In this document: one piece after another, positions 22,920 through 34,573 of the stretch
How positions within the stretch are numbered: the stretch's first letter is position 1
How the letters are laid out: each line of letters opens with the position of its first letter
Assembly (NCBI GenBank): GCA_030762935.1
Contig: CM060883.1
Coordinates: 32,296,501 to 32,360,500 of the forward strand
Direction: 5' to 3'
Source of the DNA: Hymenopus coronatus
Lineage: Eukaryota > Arthropoda > Insecta > Mantodea > Hymenopodidae
DNA length: 64,000 nucleotides
The notes under the pieces: generated by a model
Told to the model about the DNA's origin: nothing
Databases searched by the model: none
The model's input: only the letters and a program-made list of their open reading frames with translations
Made by a program: the position numbers and the translations under genes

Positions 22920-24167
22920 CGAGGGTCTGCTGATAAGTCCGAGCCTCTCAATGAAAACAGCATTCACTTTTTTTTTGCTTTATTTCTCAACATAATCTCT
23001 AGAAAGGCTAATACATTTGTCATATCGGTGTTCTAATTTAATTAAGCCACCTTTGCAGTGCGATTTATCAAGGTCCTCAAAATAGCTGTTATCAATGACC
23101 TCCTCATTACTGTGAAATCTTCGTCCTCCAAGAAATTTTTGAAGGTATGGGAACAGGTGGTAGTCACTGGGTGCTAGATCTGGCGAACAGGGTGGATGTT
23201 CAAGAAATTCGAACTTTAATTCGCAAATTTTTCCCATTGCAATGACTGAACGATGGGCCGGAGCATTGTCGTGATGAAACAAGATTTTTTTTTTCTAGCT
23301 GAGGCCTTTTTCTTTTCACCTCATCACTCAAACGTCACAGCTTGCGTAGTAGTCACCAGTGATACTTTTACCCTTTTCCAAATAAATAATATTAATAATT
23401 CCCTGTACATCCCAGAAAACACTCGCCATAACCTTGTTAGCTGACAAAATTGACTTTGCCTTTTTTGGAGTTGGTTCACTTGTCGCAATCCACTGTTTTG
23501 ACTGTGGTATACCTTCTGGAGTGTAGTGATGTATCCAAGTTTCATCCATGGTAATAAGCCGTTTCAAAAATTTACTGGGATTTTTACTGCAGGGCTCAGG
23601 ATTGTTAACAGAAACAGTTTTGATCAGGTGTCAGCAAACGCAGCACCCATCTTGCACAGACCTTGTGAAAGCCCAAAATATTACTTAAAATATTACCTGC
23701 ACGTACTTTTGATATGCTATCTCAAACAGCTTTAATCTGCGTTCTTTCAGTACTAAACGGTGACTTTTTTCAATGATTTCTGGAGTAGTCGCTTCTACAG
23801 GACGTCCATAGCGAGGCTCATCACTAAGGCTCGTACATTCCATTTTAAACTGTGCAACCCATATTTTAACCATTGAATATGAAGCGGCAAAGTCTTTCAA
23901 TGTACTGTCAATTTCCTCCTTGATTTCTTTAGGCGTTAAGCCTTTCAAATGGAAGTGTTTAATCACTGCTCGTTTTTCTAAATCTTCCATTTTCGTGAAA
24001 ACTCTAAGGTTGTATTGATTAAAATGCTGTCATTCAAAATCTAAACAAGCTATTGACCTGTAACTATGGATACTAGCTAGCCTAGAGTTAAATTAAACGA
24101 TGCTACCGTCTAACTGGTCTAGTGGCGCCATATCTGTGTGAGGCCTGGGACTAATCAGCCGACCTAG
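22920..24167 (-). mobile_element. mariner element, near full length (copy 1)
   Basis: A 1248-bp mariner with about 30-bp terminal inverted repeats: the left end starts CGAGGGTCTGCTGATAAGTC, the right end read inward is CTAGGTCGGCTGATTAGTCC. It is flanked by the TA target duplication (22918-22919 and 24168-24169). Length and TIRs are normal for the family. The transposase on the minus strand is interrupted, so the element is inactive. The same subfamily recurs at 62932-63880. Confidence 0.96.
22980..23990 (-). pseudogene. mariner transposase, decayed (copy 1)
   Basis: Cut-and-paste DDD transposase read in three blocks. The N-terminal helix-turn-helix block (23990 to about 23700) starts MEDLEKRAVIKHFHLKGLTP and contains the SLSDEPRYGRP linker. 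The middle block (about 23567-23324) has TMDETWIHHYTPE with the first catalytic Asp. The C-terminal block (23282-22980) has HHDNAPAH and SPDLAPSDYHLF, with 34 residues between the second and third Asp, the mariner DD34D signature, and ends DYVEK. Frameshifts and stops separate the blocks, so no intact protein can be made, although all three catalytic Asp survive. Confidence 0.93.
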
Positions 24168-24169
24168 TA

Positions 24170-24994
24170 CTAACAACAGGCAAACAGCATTTCAAAGGAT
24201 TGCAGGGACAGCTACAATAGTCACGGTGAGTCATTTACAACGTTGCATGGCTGTGGTACGGCTTAGGATTAGGCAGTCAAGGGTAACAACGATGCGAGCA
24301 GTAATACGCTGCCTCTGTGATTCTGATATTTTAACATAAGCCAGAGGAATTACATTCTGTGGGAGAATATGTCCACAGTGTGGAGAAGAGGCATATTCTT
24401 GCAGATAGCACAGAAATAGAACTATTAATGGGAAACCAAATGAGGAAATTTGCCAAATCTTTACATACATACGAATTCTGAAAACTATATGTATGCTATA
24501 AATATATTTATACCAAGTGCACTTGCGTGCATAAAAATGTTCCATTTCCCTAGACTGTAACAGTGTTTCTCCCTCAGTACGATTTATTCTTCAGGTAATC
24601 AAACTTTGATTTCCCCCATCCGGTATCAGTTCTCTGTGTGACTAACTTAAAAATAACATAGTCAATGAAAGATGTTATAACATGTGAAATAGAAGGTTGG
24701 TTTGCATACCAAAAGTCTCTATGCAAGACTTTTGCTACGATTAATACTCAGAAAGACTAAAGCAATTAAACAACTCGGCATTCTAGTGGAAAGGGTGAAA
24801 CTTTAATGAGGCTAAACAGAAAAAAGATGGTCACTATGTGATGACCTTGAAATCCCCTTCTATTTGCATGACAAGGATGAAAAGAAATGACAACTCTAAT
24901 TTGAAAATGCTATAACATTTTCAAATAGAGTAAGCTTTGAAAACTTGAAACACAAAAACAAGGGGTATCTCGGAAATTTTAAAACACGGAATTT
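24170..24994. other. Unassigned AT-rich sequence
   Basis: Nothing recognised between the mariner and the next big-repeat copy. Confidence 0.6.
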
Positions 24995-25370
24995 ATACCA
25001 TCTGTTTTTTTGAATTAACGATTTCCAAGATATTCCGAGTTTTGGTTTCAATTTGAAAAAGCTTGAACTTTCCTCATACAGGAAGACCTCATAAGTGTGA
25101 TAATTTTTTTTCCCCTGTCTATGAAAAAAAGAGAACCAAATTTCGATGCCAAACGCATTGTGACAGCTTTTAAACATTTGACTGTCACTTTAGCCTAGTT
25201 TTATTTCCTTATTTCCCTTCTACTATAACGTAATTAATAATAATACCATTTCTAATAATGTTTATCTTGATTAGTATTATTTAGATAAAAGAATTATCTT
25301 TTGTAAGAATAATGTGTTTACAGAATACGTAGTGAAAGTCATATGAATGGAACACAGATATTTTTCTTGT
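24995..25370 (-). mobile_element. Hairpin-end repeat, 5' half, variant subfamily
   Basis: From GATTTCCAAGATATTCC through GACTGTCACTTTAGCC to the ATATGAATGGAACACAG start end. A diverged copy. Confidence 0.8.
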
Positions 25371-25417
25371 CAAACTTGAGTCTATGGGAGATGAAGCAGA
25401 GACTCAGATATTTTTAC

Positions 25418-26165
25418 ATTTTCTAGCCCTATGTACAATGTACATAGTCGACAGAGAAGGTATTGTATTCCACCCAAAAATTCGACACCAAGATTTCACG
25501 AAAATATGTTTTGAGGTCTCCTGAGTCCGAAAAACCATTTTTAGAAAAAGGTCCATGTGAATGTGTGCGTTTGTGTGTGTGTGTGTATGTATTTCTTGAC
25601 ATCATAGCTCAAAAACGAGCTACCCTTTACATGGAAAATTTTTTCGAAAACTTTGATTTTCCTAAAAATGGCTCTAACAATTTTGACTAAAATGCTATGT
25701 TTTATATATATTCATATCACAAATAAAACATATATTTTGAATATTCTGTTAATAGCCTTAAAGTGCTCTTTACTCTGGTTGAGTTTTGCAGAATTTTACA
25801 TAACATTTAAACCATAAGAGATAGACAAAAACTTACTATACAAAAAATGTAGACCCTGTATGTCCTATACTTTTTTCTTGTAGAGTTCTCCGTTTTCGAT
25901 ATAGTCATTGTTATTCGTTTAAATTTTAAACTAATTAACTTTTCTGAACCGGGACCATGCAAAGCGAACCGAACCTCAATTGTTTCACATAGCGAACGGC
26001 TTTTAAAGAAATTGACTGTCGCTTTGGCCTAATGCATCCCTTCTACTGTATAAGGAAGCAAGTAATAGTGGTGATAATGGTTAGCATGACAGATAAAGGA
26101 ATAATCTTTTGTAAGAAAAAAAAAATAGAGAAAGTTATGTATGTGAATGGAACATATCAGATTTT
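25418..26165 (-). mobile_element. Hairpin-end repeat, near full length, variant subfamily
   Basis: Hairpin end at 25420-25460 and GT tract at 25570-25590; sequence between the GT tract and TACCCTTTACATGG is deleted. Variant middle module; start end at 26150. Confidence 0.87.
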
Positions 26166-26208
26166 TATTTTCGATCTACTTTCAGTCTTAAAAGTCCCAG
26201 CTATAATG

Positions 26209-27076
26209 TTTTTTACTTTCTCTATACGTGCTATGTACATAGTGTATAGAGAAGGCATTGTAATGCACCCAAAAATTCGATACCGAGATTTCACCGGAAA
26301 TACGTGTTTTGAGACCTCCTGAATCCAAAAAAAGCGTTTTTAGAAAAATATCCGTGTGTCTGTCTGTCTGTAGGCGTGTGCGTCTGTGGGCAGCATAGCT
26401 CAAAAACGGAAAGTCCGTTAAAAACCAAACTTGGTATTAATATTGGTATCTTCCAAGGATGCGACACGAAGATTTTCAAGAAAATCCCCCCCTCCCAACT
26501 ACCTTTTACATGGAACTTTTTCGAAAACTTTTATTTTCTAAACAATTGCTCAAACGATTTTGATTAAAATATCATATATTAAAGATATTTACCTGACAAA
26601 TAAAATGTATATCTTGAATTTTCTGGGAATAGCCTCTGAAGACTACTTTATTCTGGATGAATTTTGAATAACTACTAAACCGTAAGAGATGTACAAAAAC
26701 GTAACACACAAAAAATGTAGAGCACGTTAAAACACACTATTTATGTGATATGCATTTTTTTCGTGGAGTTGATCGTTTTTGAGATATTCCTTGTTTTTTA
26801 TTTCAGCTTTGAAAAACTTACACTTTTCTCATACAGGAATTTTCCAACTCGTGTTCATACAAACAAACGAACTTCAGTCATATAGTAACCAGCTTTTGGC
26901 TTTCACTTTAACCTATGGTGCTCTCTTATTTCGCTTCTACTTACAATAAAAAAAGAAATAAAGACTATTTCTGCTAATTTTCTCGATTGGCATGAAATAA
27001 ATATAAGAATAAGCTTATTAACAATAATTTGTTACAGAGATATAGAGAAAATCATGTGAATGGAACATATCAGATT
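26209..27076 (-). mobile_element. Hairpin-end repeat, full-length reference copy
   Basis: About 868 bp with both ends: hairpin TCTCTATACGTGCTATGTACAT-type palindrome at 26218-26252, GT/CTGT tract, TACCTTTTACATGG, CCTCTGAAGACTACTTTATTC, and start end GTGAATGGAACATATCAGAT. A good template for a family consensus. Confidence 0.93.
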
Positions 27077-27967
27077 TTATTTCAATTGGGAAGAGTTCTA
27101 CGCTGCAGCGAATAAGATGCATTATCGTGCTCTGCGTTGCCAGTTTTCTACACTCTTTTCATACTTCTCTCTCACTTCCCTCTGTGCTGCAAATCTGCCT
27201 GGCAACATAATGTTTATTGATGTGTATTATGAAAACCATTTGAGTTAAAAATCTGTGGTTTTTACGGTTCTTCGACGAACATTACTCCCTATCTTCCTCG
27301 TGATTAGGTTTTGCAAAGCAATGCAACACAAGAATTTGTAAACTCCAAACTTTATCCTTGCGTTGCATGCAAAGAGGAAGAATTCTACCTCTTTTCTCTA
27401 CGCATTGTCTATGAATTCAATAACAAACGATCGCACTGCAAAATTTTGCAGGCCCTGCTGTACATGCATGCTCTTCTATTTGGCCGTGCCGCGCCATCTC
27501 TAATCTCTCTCAAGAGGTTATGACAGTCTCCTTGCAAATCCTTCTCTGATTTAATGGGTGTAACTATCATCTGTGTATAGATTTATTGCTTCTCATAAAT
27601 CGAAGAAGCAGAGAGATAATTCTTAGTTCATTAAATGCGTAGCTTTAACACTTTCTGCAGTCTCTATGCTTGTACTATGTTCAATAATTTTGAATGATTA
27701 TTGTGACGTCACTGCCGCGAGCGTCAGTTGTTAGTATGTATTTATTTGTAAAAGATTGAGTGAATTTTCTAATGTGATGTTGCTGGTTATGTTATTCAGT
27801 TTGTAACTTGTGGAACGTTTTGAAGACATTCACACGTTATTTGCGGATCTAGAAACCAGTGACAACTTCTTGCGTTGCGCTTACGATTGCATTGTGAATG
27901 GTGTTTCCTTATGTCTGCGCTTATGCCACGTTACGTCTGCGCTTGCATCTCATTGTGAAAGTAGCAT
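27077..27967. other. Unassigned sequence
   Basis: Contains the CRE-like site and, at 27860-27960, three loose repeats of TGCGCTTA/TGCGCTTG. No gene recognised. Confidence 0.55.
27704..27711. promoter_or_regulatory. CRE-like palindrome TGACGTCA
   Basis: A perfect cAMP-response-element core next to GCCGCGAGCG at the start of a moderately GC-rich stretch. Chance occurrence cannot be excluded; a second TGACGTCA occurs at 38191-38198. Confidence 0.3.
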
Positions 27968-28072
27968 TTCTCCCCAGTTAAGCGCGAATGCAATATGTCA
28001 ACACAGCAGCACTCCGATTGCCTGCCGGCCTGGTGACGTTCAAGGACAAACCTGATCCCATGTGAAACTTAC
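27968..28072 (+). repeat. Inverted repeat, left arm
   Basis: CCCCAGTTAAGCGCGAATGC ... CTCCGATTGCCTGCCGGCC ... CAAGGACAAACCTGATCCCA, inverted at 28575-28683. Arms about 105 bp, spacer about 500 bp. Probably parts of an unclassified transposon. Confidence 0.85.
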
Positions 28073-28462
28073 TTGTAGATCTATATATCCATGTGATAAG
28101 GACTCTAAAGTTGATGCGCCTGCCTGTGAAATGGCAGGCAGAAGGACTTCCTTTGACAACTCTCGCTGTCATCAAACGGTGGGAGAGCGCGTGAAAGCTG
28201 CGCCACTTTTACTTTCAGTTACAAAATGTAAACACTGCCGTGTGGAAAAGAGCATCGTTACAAGGGTGTCGAAATGACTCTGGTTTGACGGCACGCACCG
28301 CTGCCAATGGATGAAGTAATTACATTTTTTTTCGTCTCACCCTCTAACACTCGCCACGCTTGCTAAAGGCTTCCCCTAAGCTTTATTACAAGCTCTATAG
28401 TGTGACGTTAATTGCGTGCACTATGACAAGTAATTGCCCTTGTCACAAATACACATAATATA

Positions 28463-28495
28463 CAGGTTCTACCAAAAGTTAAACGACATCCATTG
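28463..28495 (+). repeat. Transposon-like terminal motif, left-facing
   Basis: TATA then CAGGTTCTACCAAAAGTTAA at 28463. A similar sequence in opposite orientation ends near 32786 (GTGTCTACCAAAAGTTTAAG on minus). The two could be ends of one decayed 4.3-kb element or of two relatives. Confidence 0.5.
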
Positions 28496-28574
28496 ATATT
28501 TTTACAACTCTGTTCTAAGAATATGTACCCTTATATCTTATTGTAACAAACTTCTTTATTGACTCAACAATTAC

Positions 28575-28683
28575 AGTGACTTTCAAATGGGATGAGGTTT
28601 GTCCTTGAGCGCCACCAGGCCGGCAGCCAATCGGAGTGCAGCTGTGTTGATATATTGCATTTCCGCTTAACTGGGGAGTAACG
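28575..28683 (-). repeat. Inverted repeat, right arm
   Basis: TGGGATGAGGTTTGTCCTTG ... CAGCCAATCGGAGTGCAG ... CGCTTAACTGGGGAG, the reverse complement of 27968-28072 with scattered changes. It lies about 110 bp after a CAGGTTCTACC transposon-like end (28463). Confidence 0.85.
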
Positions 28684-29454
28684 CGCTAAGTGATTCCATC
28701 ACACACACACCCACACCCACGCACGCATGCACAACATTGCACTCTTTAGATTCTATTATGAGATTAGACTCAAAGCCCAAACTCTAAGATGAAGATCATA
28801 TTCATACTTATTAATACATTATTAATACTTATTAATACATTTTCAGAGGTGTCACCTTTGCATAATTTTCAATTACCTGTCTGTTTCCAAAAGCCTACCC
28901 GTACATTTGCATTCTTAGAATATTCATGTATATTATATTTACAATGTTACATTATTAGCAGTGTTTTTTGATTGAATAAACCCTCCTTTGTATAGAAGGT
29001 GTGAGTAACAAGCTATCTTTTTAATTGTGATCTAAACTTGTTTTTGTTCATTTTCAATTCTTCTATAGAAGAGGGAAGTGAATTAAACAAAAATATTCCT
29101 TTGTAGTAAACCCCGTTTTGGAATAACTGCAAATTATTTGTTGGTCTATGTAAGTCCTGGCTATGTCTGGTCTCTTTGTTACAAATATCTGTGTTTTACT
29201 ACTTGCGCTAAGACAAAATATTCATTATTTTGCAAAAAAATAATTCACGAGGAAGATATGGAATAATGTTCGTAGCAGAACCGTAAAAATCACAGATTTT
29301 TAGCTCAGATGACGCATGCAAATAGTATGTTGGGATTTGTAGCTCTGTTTAACGGTGCAAATCGGCTTCAGTTAACTTTTAGCTATTTGTATAGAAATTT
29401 ACACAATTTAAGAATAAATTCATTCTATAATTTAGATGTTAGCATGTAATTACA
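28684..29454. other. Unassigned sequence
   Basis: CA/CCCA-rich tract at 28700-28730, then AT-rich sequence with no gene. Confidence 0.6.
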
Positions 29455-29700
29455 TTGTTGTGTTGCATGCGGCGCACTGCCCACGTTGATCCATTTTGGC
29501 GCGGATCAACCTAAGGTTGAATAGATAATAGCGTTGCGGTGGCGGTAGAACGAAATGGTTCTTACTTTTCGGACACAAGATGTAGGGGTACGAAAAATGG
29601 CGGGAAAAATATTTACCGCGATTCTTTACCGCCGCGAATGTAGAGCTCGAAGCATGCTGGACGCTACTGGCAGGCCCGGAAGACGTGGGCGGGCTAGGTA
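29455..29700 (+). promoter_or_regulatory. CpG-rich block with two E2F-like motifs, candidate promoter/first exon
   Basis: A GC- and CpG-rich island of about 250 bp in AT-rich surroundings. It holds TTTTGGCGC (29494-29502) and GGCGGGAAA (29599-29607), both fitting the E2F consensus; the second overlaps AAAATGGCGG, a YY1/pho-like core. A possible 5' splice site CTAG|GTAAAT lies at 29697/29698. No downstream coding exon was recognised. Could be a promoter, a noncoding exon or a transposon end. Confidence 0.35.
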
Positions 29701-30537
29701 AATTTACACTTACGGCAAGACAGCTGAGAACGGGGGGGGGGGGTTTAGTGACTACAATGTTTTACATACATATATTATACTTAGGTCATTGTTGTGTTGT
29801 GGTTTTATATATTGTGTATATATTTCCTTTAAGTGAGAATGGAACACTTCAGATAAGAGGGTACATTTATGAAGGTGTACTCTGTGCTGTAAATTTAAAT
29901 TACTGTATTTGAATATCTTTATATTTTTATTTTCGTGTTTACCCTTTTAATTCTTTGTTGTTTTAATATTGCTTTTTAGTGTATATTAGAAAAGTAGTAC
30001 GGTCTGTGGACCCGTGCGATTGTTGAAGTTCAATATATAATATTGTTATGTCAATAAATACACTTAGTCATTCATTCAATCTTTTCGGACATGGTCATAT
30101 TTATCCTCACTTGAGTTGCAACATCTCTGCATAATGTGCTGCATTTATATCATGCTTTACATCCTCCCTTCATTTTTACCTAACAAAGCCTTTTCGCATC
30201 AGGACAAAATGGAAGTTGCAGCAAACTGAATGTCCTGGCATCAAAACAAAGTCAATACAGCTTCATTCAATGGTGTGATCTGCAGTATGCGTGATACACT
30301 TTAAACAGACAGCTTTCCGACTTTTACTACGGTTTTATCTACAGTCAAATTGTGCTAAGTTTAGACATTTTCTCCCAATTTCATTCAAAGCAATAAAATT
30401 GTGCCACTTCTTGATAAACCAGTGCACCATTACGATATTGCATTTATAAATGTCCCTTATGCATACGCGTTTGTCTTCAGAAAAAAATAATATTAATATC
30501 CCATACACACACCTCAACGAAGATTAAAAAAAAAAAA
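29701..30537. other. Unassigned sequence after the CpG-rich block
   Basis: A run of 12 G at 29732-29743; a possible polyadenylation signal AATAAA at 30053. No coding exon recognised. Confidence 0.5.
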
Positions 30538-31244
30538 AATCTGATGTGTTCCATTCACATGACTTTCTCTACATCTCTGTAACAAGCGTATCTCTGTAGA
30601 AGCGTATGCTTCTATTTACTTCATGCTAATCGGGAAAAAATTAGCAGAAATAATTTTATTACTTGCTTCCTTGTAAGTAGAAGCGAAATAAGGGAGTAGC
30701 ATAGGTTAAAGTGATAGTCAAAAGCTGGTTGCTATGTGACTGAAGTTCCTTTGTATGGCAGAAATTGACAAATTCCTGTAAGAGAAAAATACAAGTCTTT
30801 TAAAGCTGAAATCAAAAACAAGGAATATCTAAAAAACGATCAACTCCACGAATACATATATATAAAACATAATCGTGTGTTTTAATGTGCTCTACGTTTT
30901 TTGTGTGGTAAGTTTTCGTCTCTTACGGTTTAGCAGTTATGCATAATTCCATAAAATTCATCCACAATAAAGCACTCTTCAGAGGCTATTCCCAGAAAAT
31001 TCAAGATATGCATTTTATTTGTCAGGTAAATACCTTTTATATATGACATCTTAATCAAAATTGTTAGACCCATTTGTAAGAAATTCAAAATTTTCGAAAA
31101 AAAATCCATGTAAAGGGTAGTTTGGGGTGGAGGGATTTTCTTGAAAATATTCGTGTCACATCCTTGGAAGATACCAAACTTAAATACCAAGTTTGGTATT
31201 CAACGGTCTTTTCGTTTTTGAGCTATGCTGTCCACAGGCACACA

Positions 31245-31284
<40 letters not shown>

Positions 31285-31389
31285 CCAAAAACATGTATTT
31301 CCGGTGAAATCTCGGTATCGAACTTTTGGGTGCAATACAATACCTTCTCTATACACTATGTACATAGTACGTGTAGAGAAAATAATAAG
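30538..31389 (+). mobile_element. Hairpin-end repeat, full-length reference copy
   Basis: Starts TCTGATGTGTTCC at 30540 with ACTTTCTCTAC at 30562. (CA) microsatellite of about 18 units (31246-31281), complete hairpin CTATACACTATGTACATAG ending 31389 as GAGAAAATAA. Preceded by an A-run. Confidence 0.94.
31246..31281 (+). repeat. (CA)n microsatellite
   Basis: About 18 CA units within a hairpin-end repeat copy, at the position where all copies carry a short CA/GT tract. Confidence 0.95.
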
Positions 31390-31423
31390 AATACTATTTA
31401 CTTACTTAAAAATTGCAAAAATA

Positions 31424-32618
31424 CCGAGGCTGTCCAGAAGTACCCGACTTGACATATAGATAGCAGTTGTTGTTTCAAACAACAACAATGGTAAAAAGTA
31501 CCAAGCTTAGAAAGTTTGTGTGAAGTTTGACGATTTTACATTGTTTGGCATTTGTTTGGCAGCCATCGTTAGTGAATGTTCTCAGCGAATTTGTAAACTT
31601 TCATTGGAAAGGTCCTTGTCCAACTAATATTAAAGCTGAGCTAGATTCTACTTAAGGAAGGCCTGCTCCTTCGTTTACAAAAGTGAAATATCGGGTGGCA
31701 GAGTTTAATAGTGACCGTACGAGCAGCCAAGACGAACATCGCACTGGTCGACCAAATGAGGTTACCAGTCCAGAAATTGTAAAGAAAATCCAGAAAATGG
31801 TATTGGATGACCTCAAAGAAAGTGCACGAGCTAGCAGACTTGCAGGCATTTCAAAAAGCTCTGTACGTCGCATACTGACTGAAAATTTGAGTATGAGAAA
31901 GTAGTGTGCAAGGTGGGTGCCGCGTTTGCTCACAATGAATAAAAACAGCGCTATAAGGATGTTTCAGTCGAGTGTTGGACAATGTTTCGCTGCAATAAAG
32001 CTGAGTTTTTGCATCGATTCACAACAATGTATAAAACCTGTGTCCACCACTTCACACCTGAGCAATTAAAACAGTGGTTTGGTAGGGGAAAATCGGCTCC
32101 AAAGGAGGCGAAGACATTTATTTCTATCTGCAGGCAAGGTCATGGCGTCAGTTTTCTGGAACTCACGCGGATAATTTTCATTATCTCAAAAAAGGAAAAG
32201 TAATCAATGGCGAATATTATGCGAACTGGTTACAGCGTTTGAGTGATGAAATTATTATCATTTAGTGAAAATGAAAGCTTTGTTTCATCAAGACAATCCA
32301 CCAGTTCACACGTTCATTATCACGTGGCCAAAATCAATGAGTTAAAGTTCGAATTGTTTCCTCATGCAGCCTATTCGCCAGATTTAGCGCCCTCTGATTA
32401 TTTCTTGATTTCAAACTTGAAGAAATGGCTTGGTGGTAGACTATTTGCCAACAATGAAGAGGTGGAGTCTGGAGTAGATGACTACGTTGCAGATCTCAAT
32501 AGTTCTCGCTATAGACAGGGTATCGAACTATTGAACATCGCTGAGAAACGTGTATCGAGCTGAAAGGAAAATTCTTGTTCATTCTTTGTTAGGCCGAGTA
32601 CTTCTGGGACAACCCTCG
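31424..32618 (+). mobile_element. mariner element, near full length (copy 2, second subfamily)
   Basis: A 1195-bp element with TIRs CCGAGGCTGTCCAGAAGTAC on the left and CGAGGGTTGTCCCAGAAGTA read inward on the right, flanked by TA (31422-31423, 32619-32620). TIRs and transposase differ from the 22.9-kb copy, so this is a separate mariner subfamily. It sits about 35 bp beyond the hairpin end of a big-repeat copy. Confidence 0.95.
31683..32563 (+). pseudogene. mariner transposase, decayed (copy 2)
   Basis: Three broken blocks: a helix-turn-helix/linker region containing RTGRPNEVTSPEIVKKI (31683-31904), a middle block with VHHFTPEQLKQWF (31982-32203), and a C-terminal block with AYSPDLAPSDYFL and LKKWLGG (32243-32563). 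In the middle block the usual DETW reads YKTC, so the first catalytic Asp is gone. The FHQDN motif with the second Asp is in a different frame from the third. Stops and frameshifts make it non-functional. Confidence 0.92.
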
Positions 32619-32744
32619 TACTATAACTCATACAAAAATAATGGCATTTATATAGTTATTTTATTAAAATGTATTTCACTCTAAGCTAATTCTTGTGACG
32701 AAAAATATGGGTGCTGTACAATATAGTTTAGGGACAAAATGCAT

Positions 32745-32786
32745 TTCGTTGAAATACGTGTCCTTAAACTTTTGGTAGACACTATA
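32745..32786 (-). repeat. Transposon-like terminal motif, right-facing
   Basis: On the minus strand ATAGTGTCTACCAAAAGTTT followed by AAGGACACG, matching the motif at 28463 in inverted orientation. A mariner (31424-32618) lies between them. Confidence 0.5.
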
Positions 32787-33247
32787 CAACCTTAGTACAC
32801 GTTGTAGGGCGAAAAAACAATGTAGAGAAAGAGCTAATTTATACATGAACAGCTGAAGTCTAGATATATCTGTCCTCTTGCAGGAAAAACTTGATTTACG
32901 ACTGTTACTGATAGTAATTCGAGCTTTTTATTAAGTTATACACATTTACCCGCGGGGATATTCGATTACATTGAGTCACCTAATCCACACTCTCCTATAC
33001 GCCGAAGTCAATCGCGATCATGATCTTCTTTTAGCAATGTATGATAGCAGTATAACAAAATAATGATGCCATATACTATACATGGAGTGCTACAGAGCGA
33101 AACAGACGAATGCGAATCTGATTTTGACAGCGTAAATTGCAATTTCGTATCGACATTTTATTTATTATAAACATAACAGTTATACGCCCAGTTAGAATGT
33201 TTATTATACAATATAGTCACTTTAACTGATATCCAATATCTAAATAA
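32787..33247. other. Unassigned sequence
   Basis: Nothing recognised. Confidence 0.6.
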
Positions 33248-33624
33248 AACTTTTATGTGTTTCATTCACAACTCCTTCTCTACCCATTGGGCAACAATCT
33301 ATTTATTGTATATGGATTAATAATATTAAGATTTTGAATTTGTATTTGAATAATTTTAGCTTGCTATTCTGTTATTTGTTATACTTTCTATAATAAATTA
33401 CTTTATTTATACTTTTAATATTTTGTTTATATAATATTTTACTTTTTGTACATTAAATATAATATTTAAGGGAGTTTAATTACTACATTATTTCAAAAGC
33501 TGATTATTCTAGTTTATGCTAATCGAAATAAACATTACCAGAAATCACTTATGACTTACTTCCTTGTAGGTAGAAGACAAATAAGGAAATACATTACGCT
33601 AAAGTGATAGTCAAATGTTTTAAA

Positions 33625-33835
33625 AGCTTACCCATTCAAGAGGTTCCGAGTTCGAATCCGGGTTGGGGTTAGTTACCCTGATAAGGCTTCTTCTGTGTTA
33701 TTTATCTTATAATGAGAGTACGAATGTGGAGCAACTTTTAGCTCCATGGACCTCGGCATCACTTCAGAGAGTTATTGCATCGTCCGAAACTGGCCGCTAT
33801 ACAACGACATTGAACTTTGTTTTTTTTTTTTGGAT
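33625..33835 (+). mobile_element. SINE A, old diverged copy
   Basis: CATTCAAGAGGTTCCGAGTT, GAGTTCGAATC box B, AGTTACCCTGATAAGG and TTTTAGCTCCATGGACCTCG are recognisable. The box A region is missing. Confidence 0.78.
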
Positions 33836-34256
33836 GACCAGGAGTAAAACATGAGGGCAACGAAAGATGACTTCTTTTTTGAAAAACTTTCACTGCAAAA
33901 CCAGGAATCTCAGAAGAGGTAAATTTCACAAAGGTGTATATCTGACATAAATAGAGCTATATTTTTGAGTAGTAAGATTCTGTATATCTTTTATGGTTTA
34001 CATTCAACCAGAATGAACATTCAGAGGCCATTCCCAGAAAAATTAAAATATACATTTCATTTGACAAAAAATATATATTCAACATATATTTAGTATTTAA
34101 TAAACATCGTTACAGAAATTTTTGAGAAAACGCAACAAGTGTAGCTGGGGGTGGGGGATTTTCCTGAAAATTTTCCTGTCGCATCCTTTGAAGATCCTGA
34201 ATATACATACCAAGTTTGGTATTTAACCGATTTTTCATTTGAGAGTTATGATGCTC

Positions 34257-34257
34257 G

Positions 34258-34309
<52 letters not shown>
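34257..34309 (+). repeat. (TC)n(AC)n compound microsatellite
   Basis: CTCTCT tract passes directly into ACACAC tract, at the microsatellite position of a hairpin-end repeat copy. Confidence 0.95.
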
Positions 34310-34310
<1 letters not shown>

Positions 34311-34573
34311 CTTTTCCTAAAATTCTTTCTTTTGATTCACAGAACATGGTTTTTCTATGAAATATCGGAATTGTATTTATGAGTGGAATCAGTGTTGAAA
34401 TCCAAGTACTCACAGTGTTGGTGTGTTACATACATAAAACATAGCAGCAGAAGGAGGTGGAGGAAGAAAGCACTTACTCCCACTACTTACACTAACACCC
34501 ATCACTTACAGTGCTTCGTTTTATAACTGAATATTAATGTTACTTGGAGTTGAAGCCTGGTTTTTTTGTTGTT

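Larger units (their letters stand above)
33248..34395 (+). mobile_element. Hairpin-end repeat, diverged, with two insertions
   Basis: Start-end remnant (ATGTGTTTCATTCACAACTC at 33255) is followed by an AT-rich insert (33325-33490), then the middle module, a diverged SINE A (33625-33835) and the 3' half with (TC)n(AC)n at 34257-34308. The terminal hairpin is lost. Confidence 0.78.

Noticed and set aside
33325..33490. AT-rich insert considered as another NUMT
   Set aside because: Mitochondrial-code translation gives only generic hydrophobic stretches with no recognisable mitochondrial motif.
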